64,000 nt of DNA. Source: CAKAHY01 sp963522175 (GTDB lineage Bacteria > Bacillota > Clostridia > Lachnospirales > Lachnospiraceae). Each line of letters begins with the position of its first letter. The stretch's first letter is position 1. The notes below the pieces were generated by a model. It worked only from the letters and a program-made list of their open reading frames with translations. It had not been told where the DNA came from and searched no databases. The position numbers and the translations under genes are program-made. Below, one piece after another: positions 15,962-26,548 of the stretch. Where the stretch lies: positions 62,001-126,000 of the forward strand of contig CAUQXC010000006.1 of NCBI GenBank assembly GCA_963522175.1. Reading direction: 5' to 3'.

Positions 15962-18034
15962 CTATCTATTACTCTTATTGCGTTTATTAAGTCTTGATAT
16001 CGCATAGGTTTTATTTACAGTATCGCAGTCGAGTATATCCGCACCCGCATGAAACTCAGGAAAATGCAATCCGCCTTTAAAATACACCCCTAATTCACTG
16101 CAATAATCTTTAAAAGAGATTTCGTTTTCTCCTTTATCGGGAGAACTCTCTTTATTTGCGACAACCGTGGCGTCTTTGGTAACATAAGCCGAACCGGAAT
16201 ATACCAAAAACACAAGCGGTACCGGCTTCGAGTCTCCCTCTTTAAGCTTGAGAGTATAGATATAACTGCCTCTAGGCTTAACCAGCTTAAATTCAATGTT
16301 CAAATATTTTGACTGCTTAAGTTTTATACATTCGCCTTGAAATTCTTCATTATAACCCTCATTTTCAGCAAGAGCTGCAATTATGCCCGGTCCCTCAATA
16401 TATATGTACTTCCGCGACTTCATCACGGCTACTTCTTCCTCAGAAAATGTTTTCGTCGCAAAAATCTCCGTATTTGTAAGCTCATATACATTATCTCTGT
16501 CTATGATATCCGTATATAGATATGGGTGTTCTTTGACAATCATTTTCGAATCCGGATACTCACTGTATAAAAATTTAAACGGCGCTTCAAAATCAGTGAC
16601 GCTACCGTCCTCACCGACAAAATAACCGTCAGGCGTATATTCCTGCGAATACATTCTGCCGTCTTCACCGAAGTAATAATTCTTGCCGTCTATATTCTTC
16701 CATGAGTTTTTATAAAGCTCACCGTTCTCATCGTAATAGAAATAATTTTCTTTAGAATAGCCTTTTGTTTTAGGATTATAAAAATCGGAAGAAGTATTAT
16801 AGCTTACCCACCCTTTATTAAAATCCTTAGGATCCAGAAATACATATTCTTCGGAAATTTCCCCTTCGGCACTCACATCTCTTTTATAGGTGGGAAAGCG
16901 ACGTAGGGTCTCAAACTTTTTGCCCAAAGTATCCGTTTCTTTTATTTCGGAATCATAATAAAAAGCGTAGTATAGAGCATTATCACTTACTCCCATTAAG
17001 TTTGCCCTTGCCGATACTAAGCTGAGCTCACTTCCATCCGGTTCACATGAACGTATATTTCCAAACTCTTCATACCCTTTAATTTCATCCGGCTCAGATT
17101 TAGTCAATATAAAAATCTTGTTATTAAACGCGAGGAGTTTGACATCATACGCCCACGGCTCACTCGTGGTGTAAATAAGCTTCTTATCGCTTCCGTCAAG
17201 CGATACTCTGTTAACATTAATTCTCATGCTGTCTTGATATTCTGACAAGCTTGTATAGTATATATATTCACCGTATACAATACAGGAACTTATATATGTA
17301 TCTATATAGCAGAATTTTTCTTCTTTACTTTCCAAATCGACTCTTTTCAGTTTCGAGAGCTCCTTAAAATACACTGCATCTTTTGTAACTGCAACTATAG
17401 GGTCTTGTCCTATTGTATATGATGAACGAATATCTAACCTTTCCGGCTCAAGACTCTTTAAATCCATCAAATATACATACCTGAAGCCTAGAGATTCTCT
17501 GTAATATGAAAAGTAAAGTTTTCCCTCTACCAAAGCATCCAGACTCGCATAACCGGCATCTTCTTCAAGCGGCATAAGCATTTCTTCACCGCTTCCGTCT
17601 GTTTTTGCTCTGTAAATTGCAATTGAGCCGGGTACGTTTTTATCATTCTGCACACCTGTATAGTATATATAATCCTCGTAATAATACATAGTTCCCGGTA
17701 CGGTATCCGCTATAGGTTTAAGAGTTACGTTATCTCCTTCTTTGTAGTATGAGTACAGCTTGTTATTATCATACTGATTTTTAAAGAAAACACTTTTCCC
17801 GTCAGTAACAACATAACCCTCTTCTACAATATTTAACTCCGGTTCCTGATCATTAAAGTAAAAAACTTCCTCGCTTCTATCACTTTTTTTCGACATACCT
17901 TTTTTACTTGATTCTTTATTCGAAGAAAAAATAAAAACACTTATAAATATCGTAGTTGCTACAGCAAAGATCCAAATTGTAATAACTGTCAATAAAATTT
18001 TATTTTTAGTTATTCCTTCTTTTTTCAAATCCAT
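15962..18034 (-). CDS. Membrane-anchored propeller-like protein with cell-wall-type repeat (paralogue 2)
   Basis: 690 residues with the same plan as the following gene: an N-terminal anchor (LLTVITIWIFAVATTIFISV), DUF5050-like blades (YRAKTDGSGEEML, NRVSLDGSDKKLIY, SCEPDGSELSLV) and one wall-binding-like repeat (NIDGKNYYFGEDGRMYSQEY). That last block is nearly identical between the two paralogues, while the C-terminal domains have diverged. A TTG seven codons upstream is rejected because AGAGGGGAG is correctly placed for ATG 18034. The pair arose by tandem duplication. No catalytic motif is seen. Confidence 0.85.
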   Translation of the reverse strand: MDLKKEGITKNKILLTVITIWIFAVATTIFISVFIFSSNKESSKKGMSKKSDRSEEVFYFNDQEPELNIVEEGYVVTDGKSVFFKNQYDNNKLYSYYKEGDNVTLKPIADTVPGTMYYYEDYIYYTGVQNDKNVPGSIAIYRAKTDGSGEEMLMPLEEDAGYASLDALVEGKLYFSYYRESLGFRYVYLMDLKSLEPERLDIRSSYTIGQDPIVAVTKDAVYFKELSKLKRVDLESKEEKFCYIDTYISSCIVYGEYIYYTSLSEYQDSMRINVNRVSLDGSDKKLIYTTSEPWAYDVKLLAFNNKIFILTKSEPDEIKGYEEFGNIRSCEPDGSELSLVSARANLMGVSDNALYYAFYYDSEIKETDTLGKKFETLRRFPTYKRDVSAEGEISEEYVFLDPKDFNKGWVSYNTSSDFYNPKTKGYSKENYFYYDENGELYKNSWKNIDGKNYYFGEDGRMYSQEYTPDGYFVGEDGSVTDFEAPFKFLYSEYPDSKMIVKEHPYLYTDIIDRDNVYELTNTEIFATKTFSEEEVAVMKSRKYIYIEGPGIIAALAENEGYNEEFQGECIKLKQSKYLNIEFKLVKPRGSYIYTLKLKEGDSKPVPLVFLVYSGSAYVTKDATVVANKESSPDKGENEISFKDYCSELGVYFKGGLHFPEFHAGADILDCDTVNKTYAISRLNKRNKSNR

Positions 18035-18054
18035 AAGCACTCCCCTCTTTAGCA

Positions 18055-18087
18055 AAACTTCCCATACCTTTAAGACATGGGAAGTTT
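18055..18087 (-). terminator. Terminator after the flavoprotein gene
   Basis: 11-nt arms AAACTTCCCAT / ATGGGAAGTTT with an 11-nt loop; on the minus strand the stem itself ends in TTTTGC. It overlaps the ribosome-site side of the next gene, so read-through is possible. Confidence 0.65.
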
Positions 18088-18095
18088 CAGCAGGT

Positions 18096-20279
18096 TTATT
18101 TAATTCCTAAGGCATTTTTTACCGCCTCTTTTATACCGTTGGAAGTCTTAGTCGCACTTGCCACGGCATCAACATCCACAGTTTGTTTCTTAATTATATT
18201 TTCAATAACATCCTTTTCGGCTCTCTCGTATATTCCCGGGGTTTCATTGTGCTCCTTAAGCTTAACGGAAACAATATTTTTGTCCTTAACCACTACCTCT
18301 ACCTTAAGTTCGCCTCCGTTGCCTTTGCCGCTGCCCTCATAAGTACCGTCCGTAAAGTCACCTTGAGCCTCAGGCTTAACTTCTTCAGTTTCTTCTTCGA
18401 CAAGCTTTATTGTAGGCTCCGTAACACCGCCGTTTTCAAGAACATACTTGTCTGCATTTTCTCCCGCTATTCTTCCGAATACAACTATGTCGGTAACGGC
18501 GTTTCCTCCGAGTCTGTTCGCACCGTGAACACCGCCTGTAACCTCACCTGCCGCATAAAGTCCCGGTATCACGCTTCCGTCCTCTTTAAGTACCTGTGTA
18601 CTTGTGTTTATCTTAACACCGCCCATGGTATGATGTATTGCCGGCACAGATAAAGCGGCATAATACGGCGCCTTTGTCAAAGGACGCTCCATGCTTGCCC
18701 TTCCGAATTCTCCGTCCGTTCCGGACTCCTGATATGAAGAATACTCTTCTACGGTCTTTTTAAGACCTTCGGCATCTATACCTGCCTTCTGTGCCAATTC
18801 TTCAATACTGTCCGCCTGTACAACTATACCTTCTTTAATATATTTTTCTATAGCCGACAAGGATTCTCTTACATCCTGATCAAACAATAAGTATGACTTT
18901 TGTCCCGGTTGCTCGAGGATAGCCGCGGAAACCTTATCTCTTGTTTCAAGCTCGTTTACAAATCTCTTACCCTCAGTATTTACGAGTATAGCACCGTTTC
19001 CTCTGACAGCCTCGGTATACATGGTACTTGTATCCGGATTTACCGTAGGGTGAGTCTGTATTTGGTCTATATCCTTAAGCGCCGCCCCGAGCGCGAGAGC
19101 CATATCAATGCCGTCACCCGTCGCTCCGCCGTGATTTGTCGTTGTAAAGCCTGCAAGATCCGGTCTGTATTTAACAACCATCTCCTGATTTGCCGCAAAG
19201 CCTCCTGTTGCCAAAATAACAGCCTTAGTCTTAATAAGAGACTCTTTACCGTCCTTATAAACTATCTTTACTCCGCTTATTTTTCCGTTTTCATCGGTTT
19301 CTATACTTTCCGCCTTTGTATCCAAAAGTACAGGCACACCGAGCTCTTCAAGCTTCGTATTTAAGGTTTTTACAAGCATAGGACCTACCGCCGAAGTATC
19401 GCTCGGTCTGTGTATACGCTTAACGCTTGCTCCTCCGAACTGTCCGACTACAGCCAAATCGCCGCCTATGTCATTCACCCAGTCTACCGCATCCTTTGAA
19501 TTTTCCGCCAAAACCTTTACAAGTTCGGGATCATTTAAGTTCTTTCCGCCCTTCATAGTATCTTCTATGAAAAGCTCCACACTGTCTTCTATTCCGTCCG
19601 CTTCCTGATACTTTGTTGCCGCCGCATTGAGTCCTCCTGTTGCACGAACGGTATTTCCGCCCGTTATAGGCATCTTCTCAACTATAACAACGTTTTTCGC
19701 TCCATTTTGCATAGCTTCTATAGCCGCAGTCATACCTGCACCGCCGGCACCGATAACAACTATATCCGCTTCCATTTTCACACTTGCTCCCGACTTGCCG
19801 TCTACTGCGGCTCCTCCGTTTTGTGCGGGAGTTGTGGTTGTATCTATATTTATCTCTTTTCCCTGCGCTTTTGCAAGAGCGATCTTAAGACCGGTTCTTA
19901 CGGCTTCCGAAGTCATAGTCGCTCCCGAAACACCGTCAAAGCTTTCAGTTTGCGCATTTAAAATATTGGTTTCAAGCACCGGTATAGCTTTACCGCCTAT
20001 ATCCGGAGTTTCATTTGCCCCTTCTATTTTGACACTTTCAATGGCATTTTTACTTACCACTATACTTGTTATTACTTCACCGCCAAAGCCGTTTGCACTT
20101 CCGCTGTATTCACCTTCGGTAAACACCATGTTGCTTTGTGCTCTTCCCAAACTTTTTACGTATTTCGTAGCAGGTCCCACACACAAAAGTAAGATTACCG
20201 TTATCACAGCCATAACACACAAACCTATGATATTACTCTTCTTACCACCGTCAAAGAGCTTCTCTGCCGGACTTCTCAT
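18096..20279 (-). CDS. Exported flavin-linked reductase, fumarate/urocanate reductase type, with two FMN-binding domains
   Basis: 727 residues. A membrane anchor (about 14-36) is followed by an FMN-binding domain (about 50-135) with the covalent-flavin motif DGVSGATMTS, then an FAD-binding domain (VVIGAGGAGMTAAIEAMQNG). The active-site residues of soluble fumarate reductases are present: His in QTHPTVNP, Arg in ETRDKVS, His in IHHTMGG and Arg in GANRLGGNA. A second FMN-binding domain closes the protein, with a variant motif DAVASATKTSNG. ApbE-type transferases attach FMN to the Thr of such motifs. Probably an outside-facing electron acceptor enzyme; the substrate (fumarate, urocanate or another enoate) cannot be read. 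Divergent from a LacI regulator. Confidence 0.88.
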   Translation of the reverse strand: MRSPAEKLFDGGKKSNIIGLCVMAVITVILLLCVGPATKYVKSLGRAQSNMVFTEGEYSGSANGFGGEVITSIVVSKNAIESVKIEGANETPDIGGKAIPVLETNILNAQTESFDGVSGATMTSEAVRTGLKIALAKAQGKEINIDTTTTPAQNGGAAVDGKSGASVKMEADIVVIGAGGAGMTAAIEAMQNGAKNVVIVEKMPITGGNTVRATGGLNAAATKYQEADGIEDSVELFIEDTMKGGKNLNDPELVKVLAENSKDAVDWVNDIGGDLAVVGQFGGASVKRIHRPSDTSAVGPMLVKTLNTKLEELGVPVLLDTKAESIETDENGKISGVKIVYKDGKESLIKTKAVILATGGFAANQEMVVKYRPDLAGFTTTNHGGATGDGIDMALALGAALKDIDQIQTHPTVNPDTSTMYTEAVRGNGAILVNTEGKRFVNELETRDKVSAAILEQPGQKSYLLFDQDVRESLSAIEKYIKEGIVVQADSIEELAQKAGIDAEGLKKTVEEYSSYQESGTDGEFGRASMERPLTKAPYYAALSVPAIHHTMGGVKINTSTQVLKEDGSVIPGLYAAGEVTGGVHGANRLGGNAVTDIVVFGRIAGENADKYVLENGGVTEPTIKLVEEETEEVKPEAQGDFTDGTYEGSGKGNGGELKVEVVVKDKNIVSVKLKEHNETPGIYERAEKDVIENIIKKQTVDVDAVASATKTSNGIKEAVKNALGIK

Positions 20280-20334
20280 AAAATTTCCTCCTCATAATTA
20301 AAATGTCACTTTTTTATCAAAAGCTTATTTTGTA

Positions 20335-20363
20335 ATTATATATGAATTTCTAAAATACTTCAA
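20335..20363 (-). promoter_or_regulatory. Sigma-A promoter of the flavoprotein gene
   Basis: Minus strand TTGAAG (20358-20363), 17-nt spacer, consensus TATAAT (20335-20340); 55 nt before the start codon. Confidence 0.75.
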
Positions 20364-20381
20364 TAAATTTACTTTTAAAGA

Positions 20382-20412
20382 TGAAAATGTTTTCACAAGT
20401 TGAAAAATTCAC
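20382..20412. promoter_or_regulatory. LacI-type operators in the divergent region
   Basis: TGAAAATGTTTTCA (20382-20395) has perfect 6-bp arms around a central TG, the usual shape of LacI-family operators. A second, weaker copy TGAAAAATTCA follows at 20402-20412. Both lie just upstream of the flavoprotein -35 box, so the adjacent LacI protein is the natural candidate ligand. Confidence 0.55.
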
Positions 20413-20466
20413 AATTTTTTATTTTGAAATCTCCGAAATTTTAGATTAGGTTATGCGTTTAACTTA

Positions 20467-20495
20467 TTGAAAATACAGGTTTTATATATTACTAT
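20467..20495 (+). promoter_or_regulatory. Sigma-A promoter of the lacI-MATE operon
   Basis: TTGAAA (20467-20472), 17-nt spacer, TACTAT (20490-20495). Confidence 0.7.
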
Positions 20496-20532
20496 AGGAC
20501 TACAGACATAAAAATAAGTTCGGAGGAAAACA

Positions 20533-21567
20533 ATGTCGAAAAAAGTAAGAATCAAAGATATAGCCGATGAACTGGGCATCAGCACAGCCACGGTTTCAAA
20601 CGTTATTCACGGCAAGACCTCAAAGGTATCCGAAGAAACCGTAAAACGAGTTCAAAGACTCTTGGAGGAAAAAGCCTATATCCCAAGTATGGCTGCCATT
20701 CTCCTTGCCAGAAACAATTCAAGAATAATAGGCATTATCCTGAATAAACATTCAAAATACGAGGGAAAGCCCCTACAGGATAACTTTATAGCTTCCGCCT
20801 TAAATGATTTGGCAAACGAAATAGAACGTAACAACTTTTTTATGATGATAAGATTGTCTTCTTCTCATGAGGAAATTATAGAATTTGCTTCGATGTGGAA
20901 TATGGAAGGCTTGATTCTGATAGGCTTTTGTGAAAGCGATTACAAAAATCTCAGAGAGAAAATGCATATCCCCTTTGTAGTGTATGACGGATATTTCGAA
21001 AATGCAAATTTTGTATGTAACTTAAGCATAGATAACTATAAAGGCGGAGTGGAAGCAGGCAGATACCTTTATAAAAAAGGGCACAGAAATGTTCTTTGCC
21101 TCTCCGATAATTATACCTGTATGGATAAAGACCGAATTGACGGCTGCAAAGAAGGTCTGGGTAAAGCTCACCTTGATTTTATGCAATTACCTTTGCATAA
21201 AAACGAAAGACTGAAGCTATATAAAGAAAAACTGAAATTTATCACCGATAATTATACCGCCGTTTTTGCGGTATCCGATGAATATGCGCTTGAATTTATA
21301 CATTTTCTTTCAAAAAATAATATATCCGTACCGGATACCCTATCCGTTATAGGCTTTGACGATATTCCTTTATGTGAAAAAATTTATCCGGAGCTCACAA
21401 CTATAGGTCAGGATACCGCTTTGAGAGCAAAAAAAGCTTTGGAACTTTTACAAAAGCTGAAAAATAACGAAAGCGTAGAAACAAAACATATTCTTCCCGT
21501 ATATCTTGCTGAAAGAGACAGCGTAAAGGATATAAAAACACAAGGAGAGACTTTAGATGGAAACTAA
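20533..21567 (+). CDS. LacI-family transcriptional regulator
   Basis: 344 residues. The N-terminal helix-turn-helix and hinge (IKDIADELGISTATVSNVIH and following) are standard for LacI proteins. The rest is a periplasmic-binding-like sensor domain with the usual features: IIGIILNKHS at the start of the core, YNLR-like contacts, and the C-terminal SVIGFDDIPLCEKIYPELTT. The effector is unknown. It overlaps the MATE gene by 11 nt and is divergent from the exported flavoprotein, with LacI-like operators between them. It probably controls one or both. Ribosome site CGGAGGA. Confidence 0.93.
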   Translation: MSKKVRIKDIADELGISTATVSNVIHGKTSKVSEETVKRVQRLLEEKAYIPSMAAILLARNNSRIIGIILNKHSKYEGKPLQDNFIASALNDLANEIERNNFFMMIRLSSSHEEIIEFASMWNMEGLILIGFCESDYKNLREKMHIPFVVYDGYFENANFVCNLSIDNYKGGVEAGRYLYKKGHRNVLCLSDNYTCMDKDRIDGCKEGLGKAHLDFMQLPLHKNERLKLYKEKLKFITDNYTAVFAVSDEYALEFIHFLSKNNISVPDTLSVIGFDDIPLCEKIYPELTTIGQDTALRAKKALELLQKLKNNESVETKHILPVYLAERDSVKDIKTQGETLDGN

Positions 21568-22894
21568 AAATTTTTACAAAAATATCGCAGACCTTGCTCT
21601 ACCCCTTACACTTCAAGCTCTGCTTCAATCTTCATTCACCATAGCGGATCAGCTCATGGTAGGCAGACTGGGAGATACGAGTATTGCGGCAATAGGTCTT
21701 GCAGGTAAATTTATTTCCATGTACAGCGTTCTTTTATCTGCAATAGCTACTGCCGCCGGAATAATACTTTCGCAGTACATAGGTCAAAACAATAATGAAG
21801 GAATAAGAAAAGCCTTCCATTTCAATCAAACGATCTGCCTGTTTATAGGGCTTATTTTTACGCTTATTTGCCTGCTTGCTTCCGAAAATATAATGAATAT
21901 TTACAATAAGGATACTGCTACGGTTCTTTATTCCTCAATCTACCTGAGAATTTTTTGTATTTCATTTTTACCCACGGCACTTGCAACTATGGCCTCGGTA
22001 ATTTTGCGATGCGTAAATAAGGCTTTATACCCTTTATATGCCGGTATTGCTTCTATATTTTTGAATACATTTTTTAACTATGCACTTATTTTCGGAAACT
22101 TCGGTTTTCCCGAAATGGGTGTTGCCGGAGCCGCCTTTGCAAGTGTTCTCTCCCAAATTTTTTCCTGTTTAATAAGTATTTTTTTCTTATTTAAAGAAAG
22201 TAAAAAGCTTGCTTTAAATTTAAAGTTTGACCTAGGTATAAGTCGCGAAATAAGGCTCACTTATTTCAGTATCATCAGTCCTATACTGATATGCGAATTT
22301 TTATGGAGTCTGGGAGAAAATGTGTACGGCGCAATTTACGGAAATATGGGAACAAAAAATCTTGCGGCTATGACTATAACTTTCCCTATTCAAGGCTTAG
22401 TTATAGGTGCACTTTCAGGTTTGGCAGCCGCAGCCGGAATAATTATCGGCAAAGAGCTGGGTAAAGAAAATTTCGATACAGCCTATAAAGAATCGAAAAA
22501 GCTCATGCTGCTCGGTCTGTACGGTTCTCTCGTTTTATCCGCTATACTGATAATATCCGGAAGGTATTATACCTCTTTATATAACGTGGACCCCCAAGTA
22601 AAAAGACTCTCTTACCTTATTCTTATTGCCTTTGCTCTTATCGCTCCGGTAAAAGTGCAAAACATGATTTTAGGCGGAGGCATAATAAGAAGCGGAGGCG
22701 AAACAAAATATGTAATGTGGATAGACATTATAGGTACGTGGCTTATAGGAGTTCCGTTCGGCTTGATTTGTGCCTTTGTTCTTAAGCTGCCCCTACCTTA
22801 TGTGTATTTCATACTTTCTCTCGAGGAAGTGCTGAGACTCTTTCTCAGTATCATAATATTCAAAAAACGACTGTGGATGAAAACTGTCAAATAG
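21557..22894 (+). CDS. MATE-family multidrug/cation efflux protein
   Basis: 445 residues and about twelve membrane segments in two homologous halves. The N-terminus (LALPLTLQALLQSSFTIADQ, then LMVGRLGDTSIAAIGLAGKF) is the MATE signature, and the second half repeats it as GTKNLAAMTITFPIQGLVIG. The family uses Na+ or H+ gradients to expel drugs or metabolites. Substrate unknown. Co-transcribed with the upstream LacI regulator (11 nt overlap) and closed by a two-way terminator. Confidence 0.92.
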   Translation: METKNFYKNIADLALPLTLQALLQSSFTIADQLMVGRLGDTSIAAIGLAGKFISMYSVLLSAIATAAGIILSQYIGQNNNEGIRKAFHFNQTICLFIGLIFTLICLLASENIMNIYNKDTATVLYSSIYLRIFCISFLPTALATMASVILRCVNKALYPLYAGIASIFLNTFFNYALIFGNFGFPEMGVAGAAFASVLSQIFSCLISIFFLFKESKKLALNLKFDLGISREIRLTYFSIISPILICEFLWSLGENVYGAIYGNMGTKNLAAMTITFPIQGLVIGALSGLAAAAGIIIGKELGKENFDTAYKESKKLMLLGLYGSLVLSAILIISGRYYTSLYNVDPQVKRLSYLILIAFALIAPVKVQNMILGGGIIRSGGETKYVMWIDIIGTWLIGVPFGLICAFVLKLPLPYVYFILSLEEVLRLFLSIIIFKKRLWMKTVK

Positions 22895-22940
22895 AAAAGA
22901 GTTACCTGCCTTGCCTTTAGCAAAACAGGTAACTCTTTTT
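22895..22940. terminator. Bidirectional terminator between MATE gene and rpoC
   Basis: Arms AAAAGAGTTACCTG / CAGGTAACTCTTTT (14 bp) with a 17-nt loop; T-tracts on both strands serve both convergent genes. Confidence 0.9.
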
Positions 22941-22945
22941 ATTAT

Positions 22946-25900
22946 TTATTCATCAGCTAAAACTATTTCATCTTCAGGACTGACATCCGTATTAAGGGCT
23001 ACATTTCTGTATCTCTTCATACCTGTACCCGCAGGTATGAGCTTACCTATAATAACATTCTCTTTAAGTCCGATAAGATGGTCGCTCTTTCCGTTGATAG
23101 CCGCTTCCGTAAGAACTTTTGTCGTCTCCTGGAAGGAAGCCGCAGACAGGAATGAATCCGTTGCAAGAGAAGCCTTTGTGATACCGAGCATAACCTGCTT
23201 ACCCTCTGCCGGAAGCTTACCTTCTGCAATAAGAGCCTCATTCATGTCGTTAAACTCAAGTACATCCATTGAAACTCCCGGTAAAACGTTGGAGTCTCCG
23301 CTTTCTTCTATTCTGATTTTCTTTAACATCTGACGAACTATAACTTCGATATGCTTATCGTTTATCTCAACACCCTGTAAGCGGTAAACTCTCTGTACTT
23401 CTTGTATCATATAGTCTTTAACCGCTCTGGTTCCTTTAATTTTAAGGATATCGTGAGGATTTACGCTACCCTCGGTGAGTTCATCTCCCGCTTCTATCTC
23501 CTGACCGTCCGTAACCTTCATTCTGGAACCGTAAGGAATGAGATAAGCCTTGCTCTCACCGCTTTCGTCATTGGTAACTATAATCTCTCTCTTTTTCTTA
23601 TTATCCTTTACTTCAACCTTACCGCCGAACTCCGAGATAATAGCAAGTCCCTTCGGTCTACGCGCCTCAAACAACTCTTCGACACGAGGAAGACCTTGGG
23701 TAATATCACCTCCGGCAACACCGCCGGTATGGAAGGTACGCATCGTAAGCTGCGTTCCCGGCTCTCCTATAGACTGAGCCGCGATGATACCTACAGCTTC
23801 ACCTACCTGAACCGCCTGTCCCGTAGCCATGTTCGCACCGTAACACTTTGCACAGACACCGGTATGGCACTTACATGAAAGTATAGTTCTTATCTTGACA
23901 CTGTCTCTTCCGAGCTTTTCAAGAACCTTCATAACACCGACCGCACGTTTAGGTGTAACCATGTGGTTTGCTTTAACAATAACTTCATTTGTATCAGGGT
24001 CAGTAATAGTCTCGGCTATATATCTTCCCGTTATTCTCTCCTGAAGACTTTCGATAACTTCTTTACCGTCCGTGAAGGATTTTATCTCCATAAACGGTAT
24101 TTCCTTACCTTCCTGACAGTCCGTCTCTCTTACTATGAGATCCTGAGAAACGTCAACAAGCCTTCTTGTAAGATAACCCGAGTCGGCTGTACGAAGCGCC
24201 GTATCCGAAAGACCCTTTCTGGCACCGTGTGCGGAGATAAAGTATTCCAATACGTCAAGTCCCTCTCTGAAGTTCGACTTGATAGGAAGCTCTATAGTGT
24301 GTCCCGTTGTATCCGCCATAAGTCCACGCATACCCGCAAGCTGTTTAATCTGCTTATCCGAACCTCTCGCTCCCGAATCCGCCATCATAAATATGTTGTT
24401 ATAGTTATCAAGTCCGGTAAGCAAGTCCTTTGTAAGCTGCTCATCGGTCTTTTTCCATGTTTCTATAACTTCTTTATATCTTTCTTCCTCGGTAAGCTGT
24501 CCCCTTCTGAAGTTCTTTGAAATTCTGTCAACCGTATCCTGCGCAGCCTTTATAAGACCTTTCTTGCTTTCCGGAACCGTCATATCGGAAACCGAAACGG
24601 TCATGGATGCGATAGTCGAGAATTTATAACCTATTTTCTTGATATCGTCAAGAACTTCCGCCGTTCTTGACAAGCCGTGTACATTGATTACCTTCTCAAG
24701 TATTTGCTTACATTGCTTTTTCTTAACAAGGAAATCAACCTCCGGCTTTAATTCATTACCCGGTATACTTCTGTCCACAAAGCCCAAATCCTGAGGGATT
24801 ATCTCATTGAACAAAAGTCTTCCGACAGTGGATTCTATTATATCCGTAATCAGCTTTTTATCCGCCGTTTTTTTACTTACTCTTACCTTAATGCGTGAGT
24901 GGAGAGTAATAACCTTGTTGTCATAAGCCAAAATAGCTTCATTGATGTTCTTAAAATACTTTCCTTCTCCCTTAGCGCCCGGTCTTTCCTGAGTTAAGTA
25001 ATAAATTCCGAGAACCATATCCTGAGAAGGAACGGCAACAGGTCCGCCGTCCGACGGCTTCAAAAGGTTGTTAGGTGAGAGCAGTAAGAATCTGCACTCC
25101 GCCTGCGCTTCTACCGAAAGCGGTAAATGCACCGCCATCTGGTCTCCGTCAAAGTCCGCGTTAAATGCGGTACAAACGAGAGGGTGAAGCTTTATAGCCT
25201 TACCTTCAACAAGTATAGGCTCGAAAGCCTGTATACCCAGTCTGTGAAGTGTAGGGGCACGGTTAAGCATAACAGGATGCTCTTTTATTACCTCCTCAAG
25301 CACATCCCAAACCTCTGTCTGCAATCTTTCAACCATCTTCTTTGCCGACTTTATATTATGTGCGATTTCTCTCGCCACAAGCTCTTTCATAACAAAAGGT
25401 TTAAACAGCTCTATAGCCATCTCCTTAGGCAAACCGCACTGATATATTTTAAGCTCCGGTCCTACGACGATAACCGAACGTCCCGAGTAGTCAACACGCT
25501 TACCCAAAAGATTCTGACGGAAACGTCCCTGCTTACCCTTTAACATATCCGACAAGGACTTAAGCGCTCTGTTTCCCGGTCCTACGACAGGTCTTCCTCT
25601 TCTTCCGTTATCTATAAGCGCATCCACAGCCTCCTGTAACATACGCTTTTCATTCCTGACAATTATCTCCGGAGCCCCGAGCTCCAAAAGTCTTGCCAGA
25701 CGATTGTTTCTGTTGATAATTCTTCTGTACAGGTCATTTAAATCGCTTGTTGCAAATCTTCCTCCGTCAAGCTGAACCATAGGTCTTATATCCGGCGGAA
25801 TTACAGGTATGACCGTCATTATCATCCATTCCGGCTTGTTACCCGAATTTCTGAATGCCTCGACAACTTCCAATCTCTTGATTATCTTGGCTCTCTTTTG

Positions 25901-26521
25901 ACCGCCCGCATTTACAAGCTCTTTTCTTAATTCAACGGAATCCTTATCCAAATCTATAGCGGCAAGCACCTTATAAATAGCTTCCGCACCCATTCCGGCT
26001 TTGAAGCTTTTGTATCCGTAAGTTTCGATTGCATCTCTGTATTCTCTCTCGGATAAAACCTGCTTGTATGTGAGACCCGTTTCTCCCGCATCGAGGACTA
26101 TGTAAGAAGCAAAGTAAAGTACCTTCTCCAAAACACGCGGCGACATATCGAGAATAAGTCCCATTCTTGAAGGAATTCCCTTAAAATACCAAATGTGAGA
26201 TACAGGAGCCGCAAGTTTGATATGCCCCATTCTTTCTCTTCTGACACTGGCCTTCGTAACCTCGACACCGCATCTGTCACAGGTTACACCTTTGTAACGT
26301 ATTTTTTTGTACTTTCCGCAATGACATTCCCAGTCCTTGCTCGGTCCGAAAATACGTTCACAAAACAAACCTTCTTTTTCCGGTTTTAATGTTCTATAGT
26401 TAATGGTTTCCGGCTTCTTTACCTCGCCGTGTGACCATGCTTCAATCTTTTCCGGAGAAGCAAGCCCTATTTGTATAGCATCAAATGATATCGGCTGATA
26501 CATTTCATTATTTTCAGGCAT
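22946..26521 (-). CDS. rpoC: RNA polymerase subunit beta'
   Basis: 1191 residues, normal for Clostridia. Landmarks: N-terminal zinc site [20 protein letters not shown] (near 70-90), the catalytic magnesium loop [12 protein letters not shown] (near 450), the trigger-loop region [20 protein letters not shown], and a second zinc cluster [11 protein letters not shown]. It starts 27 nt after rpoB and shares its transcript. Confidence 0.99.
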   Translation of the reverse strand: MPENNEMYQPISFDAIQIGLASPEKIEAWSHGEVKKPETINYRTLKPEKEGLFCERIFGPSKDWECHCGKYKKIRYKGVTCDRCGVEVTKASVRRERMGHIKLAAPVSHIWYFKGIPSRMGLILDMSPRVLEKVLYFASYIVLDAGETGLTYKQVLSEREYRDAIETYGYKSFKAGMGAEAIYKVLAAIDLDKDSVELRKELVNAGGQKRAKIIKRLEVVEAFRNSGNKPEWMIMTVIPVIPPDIRPMVQLDGGRFATSDLNDLYRRIINRNNRLARLLELGAPEIIVRNEKRMLQEAVDALIDNGRRGRPVVGPGNRALKSLSDMLKGKQGRFRQNLLGKRVDYSGRSVIVVGPELKIYQCGLPKEMAIELFKPFVMKELVAREIAHNIKSAKKMVERLQTEVWDVLEEVIKEHPVMLNRAPTLHRLGIQAFEPILVEGKAIKLHPLVCTAFNADFDGDQMAVHLPLSVEAQAECRFLLLSPNNLLKPSDGGPVAVPSQDMVLGIYYLTQERPGAKGEGKYFKNINEAILAYDNKVITLHSRIKVRVSKKTADKKLITDIIESTVGRLLFNEIIPQDLGFVDRSIPGNELKPEVDFLVKKKQCKQILEKVINVHGLSRTAEVLDDIKKIGYKFSTIASMTVSVSDMTVPESKKGLIKAAQDTVDRISKNFRRGQLTEEERYKEVIETWKKTDEQLTKDLLTGLDNYNNIFMMADSGARGSDKQIKQLAGMRGLMADTTGHTIELPIKSNFREGLDVLEYFISAHGARKGLSDTALRTADSGYLTRRLVDVSQDLIVRETDCQEGKEIPFMEIKSFTDGKEVIESLQERITGRYIAETITDPDTNEVIVKANHMVTPKRAVGVMKVLEKLGRDSVKIRTILSCKCHTGVCAKCYGANMATGQAVQVGEAVGIIAAQSIGEPGTQLTMRTFHTGGVAGGDITQGLPRVEELFEARRPKGLAIISEFGGKVEVKDNKKKREIIVTNDESGESKAYLIPYGSRMKVTDGQEIEAGDELTEGSVNPHDILKIKGTRAVKDYMIQEVQRVYRLQGVEINDKHIEVIVRQMLKKIRIEESGDSNVLPGVSMDVLEFNDMNEALIAEGKLPAEGKQVMLGITKASLATDSFLSAASFQETTKVLTEAAINGKSDHLIGLKENVIIGKLIPAGTGMKRYRNVALNTDVSPEDEIVLADE

Positions 26522-26548
26522 GAATATACTCCCTTCTTTTAACTATTC

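Noticed and set aside
19627..20301. 224-codon open frame on the plus strand opposite the flavoprotein gene
   Set aside because: It is an antisense shadow of a strongly coding gene, starts in its interior and has no ribosome site.
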